33,041 nt of DNA from assembly GCA_036494005.1 (NCBI GenBank), contig DASXOV010000006.1, positions 1 to 33,041 of the forward strand, read 5' to 3'. The notes beneath the pieces were generated by a model. That model made no database searches and was not told the origin of the DNA. It was given only the letters and a program-made list of their open reading frames with translations. Of this stretch, positions 1 to 5,578 are shown piece after piece. The first letter of the stretch is position 1; each line of letters starts with the position of its first letter. This DNA comes from GCA-003244245 sp036494005 (lineage in GTDB: Bacteria > Actinomycetota > Actinomycetes > Mycobacteriales > Pseudonocardiaceae). The translations under genes and the position numbers were made by a program.

Positions 1-29
1 ACACACCGGGCAAGAGCGCAGGACACGCC

Positions 30-50
30 GGGGGTGGGGGTGGGGGTGGG
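30..50 (+). other. G-quadruplex-capable G tract
   Basis: The plus strand reads G5-T-G5-T-G5-T-G3, four G runs separated by single T bases. This fits the classical pattern for a very stable intramolecular G-quadruplex. It begins directly after the stop codon of the roadblock gene, in the gap before whatever cvn gene follows off the window. Because the operon is read on the minus strand, the G-rich strand is the template and the mRNA is C-rich. Formation in the cell is inference. Confidence 0.6.
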
Positions 51-485
51 TCAGTGCGGCAGGATGCCCTGTAGCTGCGCGCGCAACTCGGGGGTCAGCA
101 ACTGGCCGGCGCGGTCGACCAGCAAGGTCATCTCGTAACCGATCAGGCCGATGTCGCAGCTGGGTGAGGCCAGCACAGCGAGGCTGGAGCCGTCGTTGAT
201 CGCCATGATCAGCACGATGCCGCGCTCCATCTCCACCACGGTCTGTACCACGCCACCAGCCTCGAAACAGCGGGCGGCGCCCTGCGTGAGGCTGACCAGG
301 CCGGCGGTGACCGCGGCGAGTTGGTCCGCGCGGTCGCGGGGCAGCCCCGAGGAGAGCGTCAGCAGGATCCCGTCGGCCGAGACCACCACAGCATGCGCCA
401 CGCCAGGCACTCGTTCCACGAAATTGTCCACCAGCCAGCCGAATCGACCGACCTGGGACGGGGACTGCGGCGCTGCTGCGTTCAC
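51..485 (-). CDS. Roadblock/LC7 domain protein (CvnB-type), second conservon
   Basis: This 144-residue protein is a single Roadblock/LC7 fold, the MglB-like family that pairs with small Ras-like GTPases and usually regulates their nucleotide state. The domain runs from about residue 8 (FGWLVDNFVERVPG) through the VVVSADG strand to the EMTLLVDRAGQLLTPELRAQ end. It has no membrane segment and should be cytosolic, bound to its kinase and GTPase partners. The GTG at 485 is preferred to the longer reading frame start at 515: it overlaps the kinase stop by 4 nt (GTGA) and has a GAGGAGGG ribosome-binding site. It is a clear paralogue of the protein at 5156-5578. The DUF742 and GTPase genes expected downstream lie outside the window. 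Confidence 0.93.
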   Translation of the reverse strand: MNAAAPQSPSQVGRFGWLVDNFVERVPGVAHAVVVSADGILLTLSSGLPRDRADQLAAVTAGLVSLTQGAARCFEAGGVVQTVVEMERGIVLIMAINDGSSLAVLASPSCDIGLIGYEMTLLVDRAGQLLTPELRAQLQGILPH

Positions 486-3400
486 TGCTGACCCTCCTCG
501 GGGCGTCCCTGCCACGGGTAGCTGGCCGATTGGCCATCTGAGCCGCGGCGGGCATGCCTGCCATGCCGCAACCCCTGCTGGTAGCTGCTCAACCGGCCCC
601 GCACATCGTCCGGGGTGCGGGGCGCCGGTCCGTTCACACCCGGTGTGGGGCTCAGCCCGCTCGGGCCGGCCGTACCAGGCACCAGATGCGCCCGGGGCCG
701 TCGTTTGGGCAGCCCGGCTGCGGTCACCTCGAATTCGACGGAGGCGCGTACCGCGTTGGCGGCCTGCCAGCCCGCGTCACCCGCCGACCGCCACTCCAAC
801 TCGGGCACGGCAGGCGCACGGAACCGCGAAGGCTCCGCCACCGGACCGGAGAACCCGGCCGGCGGGGTGGGCACCTCGTCGGCCTCCGCAGCCCGAGCCT
901 CTTCGTCCACCGCGGCCGACTGCTTCTCCCGGAACCAGGCCGAAACCGCCTCGAAGATCTCTTCCCGGACCGGAGGGGTCTGCGCTGGGGTTCCGGCAGC
1001 GTCGGCCGACCCGGCAGCGTCGGCCGACCCGGCAGAGCCGGCCAACGGAGGCCGGGTGGTGGTCTGGGGCGGGACAGGGTAAGCCGGGGCTTGCGCGGCC
1101 GTCACATCGGCGCTGCCCGGCGCAGCAGAGGTCTGCTGGTGCTCGGAGCCGCCCTCGTCACGACCGAACAGCTCGTGCCACTCCTCCTCGGCGGAGCGCT
1201 GCCTGTGCCGGGACGACACCGCGAGGTTCCCGATCGAGGACGCGCTGAACAGGTCCCCCTCGGCTGCACCTTCGACCACCGACACCTGGAGCGGTAGTTC
1301 CGCGCTCGTATCACTCCACGCGGTGCCGGAACGGGACCGCTGGCCCGAGGCCTGACCCGAAGCACGACCGCCCGCGACCGCGGACGCCAGGGAATCCGCA
1401 GACACCAGGGAATCCGCAGACACCGGGGAATCCGCAGACACCGGGGAATCCGCGGACGCCAGGGAATCCGCGGACGCCGGGGAATCGGCGGGCACCGCAG
1501 CGGCCGCAGAGTCGATGGACACCAGTGACGACGGCAGCAGCACCATCGCGGTGATCCCGAATTCCCCCCGTTGCTGGCGCAGCCGCACCCGGATCAGGTG
1601 CCGCGCGGCCAGTCTGCTCACCACGAACAGGCCCATCTGGCGGGACACCGACACGTCGACCACCGGTGGGGAGGCGAGCCGCTCGTTGATCGCGTGCAGC
1701 TCGCCCGGCGGCAGACCGGTCCCGCAGTCGGTGATCTCGATGAGCAGTCCACCATCCTCGGTGAACGCACTGCTCAAGGTCACCGAGGTGTCGGGCGGCC
1801 CGGCGTTGGTGGCATTGTCCAGCAGTTCCGCGATCAGGTGCACCAGGTCGCCCGCCACCGGCCCGGTCACGGTGGCGGGCGGAGGCCTGCGCAGGGTCAC
1901 CCGCCGGTACTCCGCCACCTCCGAGATCGCGGCCCGCAGCATGTCGAGCACCGGAATCCCACGCTCGGTGCCACGACGCAACTCTCCGCCCGACAGGACG
2001 AGCAGGTTCTCGCTGTTCCGCCGCATCCGGGTGGCGAGGTGGTCGAGCTGGAACAGATTGCTCAGCTGCTCCGGGTCCTGCTCACCGCTCTCCAGCTTGT
2101 CGATCAACTTCAGCTGGCGCTCCACCAGCTGCTGGCTCCGGCTGGCCAGGTTGAGGAAGATGTCGTTCAGGGTGCCGCGCAACATGGCCTGTTCCGCGGC
2201 GAGCCGGACCGCCTGGACGTGCACCGTGTCGAAGGCCCTGGCGACCTGGCCGACCTCCTCTTTGGAGTACACCGGCACCGGGTCGACGGTCGTCTCGCCG
2301 ACGTGGTCGTCAGTGACCCGCAGCGTCTCGACCACATCGGGCAACCGCCGGTCGGCGACGTCGAAGGCGTGGGTGCGCAGCGTCCGCAGCGGCCGCAACA
2401 ACGAGCGCACCACCACCACGAGCAGGAGTACGGCAAGCAGCATCAGGGCGGCGACCACGATCGCATCCCGGAGCGCGGCGTGCCACGCCTGTCGGCTCTG
2501 ACGCTCGGTGGCGGTCAGCAGGTCGCCGAACAGGCCGCTCTCCACCTGGTGGATCTTGCCGATGGTCTCGCTGGAGGCGGAGTCCCATTCTGCGGGGACG
2601 ATGGCCAGCGGTTCGTTGCGCACCGCACCGCGAAGTGCGCTGTCCACCAGCCGCTCCCGGTCGGTGAAGGCGTTAGCGGTCGCGATCTCTTTGAAGCGTT
2701 GCTGCTGGTCAGGTGACGCGGAATCGTGGAACTCGTCGATGGCGGCGTCGAACCGAGCGTCCGGGGTACGCAGCGCGGTCTCCTCCGCGGGCGTGAGGGT
2801 GCCGGAGAACAGCGCCGCCAGCAGCACCGCGTGCTGCTGGGAGAGCTGCTCCTTGGCGAGGCCGAGCGCCACCATGCCTTTGGCATACCCGGGCAGCGGA
2901 TCACTGGCATCGACCAACACCGTGCGGTTGAGGTCGAGCAGGGAGTCGATCACGTTGTTGTAGCCGGTGATGGTCTTGTCGACGGCGGACGACGGCGCTG
3001 GGGGTGACCCGGACCCCGGCCTGGGCCCCCGCAGGATGGGGACCGTACGCAGCTGACCGGACGCGATCCCGTAGTTTTCCTGAGCGGATCCGCTCAGGCC
3101 GAGGACCCCGGGGTCGGTGGAGAGCACGTCGGAGCGCTCTGCATCCACCTTCTGCCTCTGGGCGGGCAGCGCGGAGCGGTCCGCGTCGGGAGGGGCCAGG
3201 ACGTCGACTACCGTCAGTTCCCGTTCCCGCTGCAGATCCTGCACGAGCTCGCTGGTCTGCTGGGCGAAATTCACCTGGCGCGACAAGGTGTCGAGGCGGT
3301 TGGCCTCACGCACCGAATCGGCCACCCGCAGCGCACCGAGTACCCCGGCGAGAGCCAGCGGCACCAGCAGCACCGCGGTGAGCTTGGTGCGCAACCGCCA

Positions 3401-3577
3401 GTCACGCAGCCGCCACCGGCCACCGCGGCGGCGTAGTTGGGTGAGATCACCACCGAGCACGGCCACCCCGGGAGCTCCGCCGAAACTCAGCGCGGTCATC
3501 CCGTCACGAGACGTCGCGCAGCCGGAGCTGCCTGATCGACCGGAGGGGGATCGGGGGCTACCTTCTTGGGCCGCCAC
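482..3577 (-). CDS. NIT-HAMP sensor histidine kinase (CvnA-type), second conservon
   Basis: This is a large membrane kinase-like protein of about 1031 residues. In order it shows a first membrane helix (about 66-86), an extracytoplasmic nitrate/nitrite-sensing-like (NIT) domain with KEQLSQQHA near 241-249, a second helix (about 371-390) and HAMP. A DHp-like helix follows with LDHLATRMRRN (candidate His about 512), then a HATPase_c domain with N-box ELLDNA (about 583) and G1 box DCGTG (about 616). The last 340 residues are a low-complexity tail with six-residue repeats and short conserved motifs. GTG 3577 has a GGAAGG site about 9 nt upstream; ATG 3499 is an alternative with a poorer site. The ligand is unknown. 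It is followed by the overlapping roadblock gene and probably heads the second cvn operon. Confidence 0.9.
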   Translation of the reverse strand: MAAQEGSPRSPSGRSGSSGCATSRDGMTALSFGGAPGVAVLGGDLTQLRRRGGRWRLRDWRLRTKLTAVLLVPLALAGVLGALRVADSVREANRLDTLSRQVNFAQQTSELVQDLQRERELTVVDVLAPPDADRSALPAQRQKVDAERSDVLSTDPGVLGLSGSAQENYGIASGQLRTVPILRGPRPGSGSPPAPSSAVDKTITGYNNVIDSLLDLNRTVLVDASDPLPGYAKGMVALGLAKEQLSQQHAVLLAALFSGTLTPAEETALRTPDARFDAAIDEFHDSASPDQQQRFKEIATANAFTDRERLVDSALRGAVRNEPLAIVPAEWDSASSETIGKIHQVESGLFGDLLTATERQSRQAWHAALRDAIVVAALMLLAVLLLVVVVRSLLRPLRTLRTHAFDVADRRLPDVVETLRVTDDHVGETTVDPVPVYSKEEVGQVARAFDTVHVQAVRLAAEQAMLRGTLNDIFLNLASRSQQLVERQLKLIDKLESGEQDPEQLSNLFQLDHLATRMRRNSENLLVLSGGELRRGTERGIPVLDMLRAAISEVAEYRRVTLRRPPPATVTGPVAGDLVHLIAELLDNATNAGPPDTSVTLSSAFTEDGGLLIEITDCGTGLPPGELHAINERLASPPVVDVSVSRQMGLFVVSRLAARHLIRVRLRQQRGEFGITAMVLLPSSLVSIDSAAAAVPADSPASADSLASADSPVSADSPVSADSLVSADSLASAVAGGRASGQASGQRSRSGTAWSDTSAELPLQVSVVEGAAEGDLFSASSIGNLAVSSRHRQRSAEEEWHELFGRDEGGSEHQQTSAAPGSADVTAAQAPAYPVPPQTTTRPPLAGSAGSADAAGSADAAGTPAQTPPVREEIFEAVSAWFREKQSAAVDEEARAAEADEVPTPPAGFSGPVAEPSRFRAPAVPELEWRSAGDAGWQAANAVRASVEFEVTAAGLPKRRPRAHLVPGTAGPSGLSPTPGVNGPAPRTPDDVRGRLSSYQQGLRHGRHARRGSDGQSASYPWQGRPEEGQQ
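1382..1489 (-). repeat. 18-bp tandem repeat, six units, in kinase tail
   Basis: Six 18-bp units of the type GGACGCCAGGGAATCCGC follow one another with a few substitutions and no indels. They encode a six-residue Ser-Ala-Asp-Ser-(Pro/Leu)-(Val/Ala) repeat in the disordered tail of the second-conservon kinase. A period divisible by three means that gain or loss of units keeps the frame, so copy number probably varies between strains (inference). Confidence 0.85.
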
Positions 3578-3826
3578 GCTCGGGCACCTTCCAGTTCGAT
3601 CTCGACATCATCGTGACGTCACAAACCTCAATCATCACTCGACAGTGTTTCGATTTACGAGCATAGCGAGGGAGTCCAGCTACATTGGAAACATTCCGTA
3701 ACAGGTCCTGCGCAATGTGTCTCCCGTTCGGGGTACTCCAACTGCCCGGGCCAGCCGGGTCGATAAGCGGTGTCAGCCGGAGTAGGCGCATCAGCCGGAT
3801 TTCGCTCCAGGTGCTCGTGATCCAGG
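3578..3826 (-). promoter_or_regulatory. AT-richer gap before second conservon; weak promoter candidate
   Basis: This 249-bp gap lies between the GTPase stop and the second kinase and is visibly richer in A/T around 3600-3720 than its surroundings. On the minus strand a TATGCT hexamer (3660-3665) could be a -10 element, giving a leader of about 75 nt to GTG 3577. The best upstream match, TTCCAA with 19-bp spacing, is poor. A separate promoter for the second conservon is plausible but not proven. No coding sequence is supported here. Confidence 0.3.
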
Positions 3827-4528
3827 TCAGGCGCGAGCCGCCACCGACCGGCGCATGGCGTGCTCGACGAGTGCGATGAGGGCGTGCTTGGTGGACTCAC
3901 GCTCGCGGGCGTCGCACGGGACGATCGGCACCGCTGGGTCGATGGCCAACGCCTCCTGAACATCCTCGACGCTGTGGCCCAGCAATCCGTCGAAACAGTT
4001 CAGTCCGATCACATAAGGCAATCCGCGATCTTCGAAGAAATCGACCGCCGCGAAGCAGTCGGCCAGCCGCCGGGTGTCGACCAGCACCACCGCACCGATC
4101 GCCCCTCGCACCAGGTCGTCCCACATGAACCAGAAGCGGTGCTGCCCCGGGGTGCCGAACAGATAGAGGATCAGTTCGGAGTCCAGCGAGACGCGGCCGA
4201 AGTCCATCGCAACGGTGGTGGTCGATTTGTTGGGGGTGGCGGCGAGATCGTCGACTCCGGTGCTGGCCTCGGTGAGTACTGCTTCGGTGGTCAACGGCAC
4301 GATCTCGGACACCGATCCCACGAACGTCGTCTTGCCGACACCGAATCCGCCGGCCACAACGATCTTCGCGGAGATCGTTCGCAGCCCACCGGCCGGAGCT
4401 TGCGGCTGCCGTGAGCCGACCGGGGCTCCCCGGTGCGATCCGGCCTGGCGGAAGTCGGACCGATCAGAGTCGACCCACTTATAGCCGGCCCACTGAGAGT
4501 CGGCCCACTTAGAGTCGGCGGAGTCCAC
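3827..4528 (-). CDS. Ras-like small GTPase (CvnD-type), first conservon
   Basis: This is a 233-residue P-loop GTPase of the conservon family, the likely output switch of the upstream kinase-roadblock-DUF742 set. Walker A is GGFGVGKTT (residues 60-68). The switch II region is FGTPGQHRF (124-132), as usual in this family. The base-recognition segment is LNCFD (176-180), which replaces the classical NKxD. The C-terminus has no cysteine, so no lipid anchor is visible; membrane attachment would come from its partners. About 50 residues precede the GTPase domain, which is long for the family. They include Asp-Ser-x-Trp-Ala repeats made by 15-bp DNA units. GTG 4528 has an AAAGGG site and overlaps the DUF742 gene by 20 nt, implying translational coupling. 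Confidence 0.95.
   Translation of the reverse strand: MDSADSKWADSQWAGYKWVDSDRSDFRQAGSHRGAPVGSRQPQAPAGGLRTISAKIVVAGGFGVGKTTFVGSVSEIVPLTTEAVLTEASTGVDDLAATPNKSTTTVAMDFGRVSLDSELILYLFGTPGQHRFWFMWDDLVRGAIGAVVLVDTRRLADCFAAVDFFEDRGLPYVIGLNCFDGLLGHSVEDVQEALAIDPAVPIVPCDARERESTKHALIALVEHAMRRSVAARA
4466..4525 (-). repeat. 15-bp tandem repeat at GTPase N-terminus
   Basis: About four 15-bp units of the type AGAGTCGGCCCACTT (plus-strand reading) encode a Asp-Ser-Lys/Gln-Trp-Ala pentapeptide repeat. The last units also lie inside the 3' end of the overlapping DUF742 gene, so the same bases are read in two frames there. Confidence 0.75.
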
Positions 4529-5126
4529 TCAACACCCTTTCCATGAAACCGAACTCCGGCACGTCACCGGAGTTGCTCGCGTTGTGGTGCACCACGACGA
4601 GACAGATGTCCGCCATGTCGGCCAGCAGAACCCGGGCGACCCCCAACGGCAGGCCCAGCAGTGCGGCGACCTCGGCCACCGACCGCGGCGCGAGACACAA
4701 TTCAGCCACAGCACGGTGCTCCACGCTGGTCAGCGCCGCCACGTCGCGACCCTGCGCGCTGGTGGACACTAGCGTCTCTATCGCGAGGTCGTGCACCGGC
4801 CGGGTGCGGCCCCTGGTCCAGGTGTAGGGCCGCACCGCCGAAGCGAAGTCCTCCGGCTCCCCCCACTCCTCATGGCCGGCAGGGCCGGCCGAGCCAGCGA
4901 ATCCGGCAGGGCCGGCGAATCCGGCAGGGCCAGCCGGCCACTGAGCCGGCTCGCCTTCTGACTCCGCGGCGGTCCGCGAGGCGGGTAGCCACGGAATCGC
5001 CAGCTGCTCAGCCGGCGGTTCCATGGGTATCTGGCGCTCCTGGGTACGTCTGGCCCCGTTGCTGAGGCTGTTCAGCACGTCGGCAAACGACTGGTCGTGG
5101 CCCTGCGATCCAGCTGGCTTACTCAC
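4509..5126 (-). CDS. DUF742 protein (CvnC-type), first conservon
   Basis: The protein has 205 residues. The C-terminal part, from about residue 98 (VRPYTWTRGRTRP) to about 190, is a DUF742 domain. It includes the typical LTSVEHRAVAELC and RSVAEVAALLGLPLGVARVLLADM segments, which suggest a winged-helix-like fold. In conservons this protein belongs to the kinase-roadblock-GTPase complex, but its biochemical role is not established. The N-terminal 95 residues are low complexity, with a Gly-Pro-Ala-Gly-Phe-Ala repeat. GTG 5126 follows a GGAGGT site at 8 nt. The gene starts 29 nt after the roadblock stop and overlaps the GTPase gene. Confidence 0.93.
   Translation of the reverse strand: MSKPAGSQGHDQSFADVLNSLSNGARRTQERQIPMEPPAEQLAIPWLPASRTAAESEGEPAQWPAGPAGFAGPAGFAGSAGPAGHEEWGEPEDFASAVRPYTWTRGRTRPVHDLAIETLVSTSAQGRDVAALTSVEHRAVAELCLAPRSVAEVAALLGLPLGVARVLLADMADICLVVVHHNASNSGDVPEFGFMERVLSGLRRL
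4893..4935 (-). repeat. 18-bp repeat in DUF742 N-terminal tail
   Basis: Two full 18-bp units (GCCRGCGAATCCGGCAGG, plus-strand reading) and a partial third encode Gly-Phe-Ala-Gly-Pro-Ala repeats. They fall in the unstructured N-terminal part of the DUF742 protein. Confidence 0.7.
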
Positions 5127-5155
5127 TGTTCGTCACCTCCGTCTACCCATGCCCC

Positions 5156-5578
5156 TCATCGACCCAGTGAACCTTGCAGGTCGACGCGAAGCTGCGGGGT
5201 GAGCTGCTGGCCGACCCGGTCGACCAGCAAGGTCATCTCGTATCCGACGAGCCCGATGTCACAGTTCGGAGCAGCCAGGACGGCGAGGCACGAGCCGTCC
5301 CCGATGGACATGAGCAGCACGATGCCGCGCTCCATCTCCACGACCGTCTGGACCACCTGGCCCGCCTCGAAGCAACGAGCCGCGCCCTGGGTCAGGCTGA
5401 CCAATCCGGAGGCCACCGCAGCGAGCTGGTCGGCCCGGTCTCTCGGCAGCTGATTCGAGGCGCTCAGCAGCAATCCGTCGGCCGAGACGATCACCGAATG
5501 CGCCACCCCGGGCACCCGGTTGACGAAGTCGTCCACCAACCATCCGAAACGATCCGGCAGTGTCTGCGGCACCGTCAC
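5156..5578 (-). CDS. Roadblock/LC7 domain protein (CvnB-type), first conservon
   Basis: This 140-residue single-domain Roadblock/LC7 protein is expected to bind the downstream GTPase and the kinase. The domain spans almost the whole chain, from about FGWLVDDFVNRVPG (residue 11) through SVIVSADGLLL to YEMTLLVDRVGQQLTPQLR. GTG 5578 overlaps the kinase stop by 4 nt (GTGA), so translation is probably coupled to the kinase. It resembles the roadblock protein at 51-485 over its full length, showing that the two cvn operons arose by duplication or share close ancestry. No signal peptide or membrane helix is seen. Confidence 0.95.
   Translation of the reverse strand: MTVPQTLPDRFGWLVDDFVNRVPGVAHSVIVSADGLLLSASNQLPRDRADQLAAVASGLVSLTQGAARCFEAGQVVQTVVEMERGIVLLMSIGDGSCLAVLAAPNCDIGLVGYEMTLLVDRVGQQLTPQLRVDLQGSLGR

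Noticed and set aside
1382..1489. Repeats considered as a CRISPR array
   Set aside because: The units are directly adjacent with no spacers and are in frame inside a coding tail; the same holds for the other repeat blocks.
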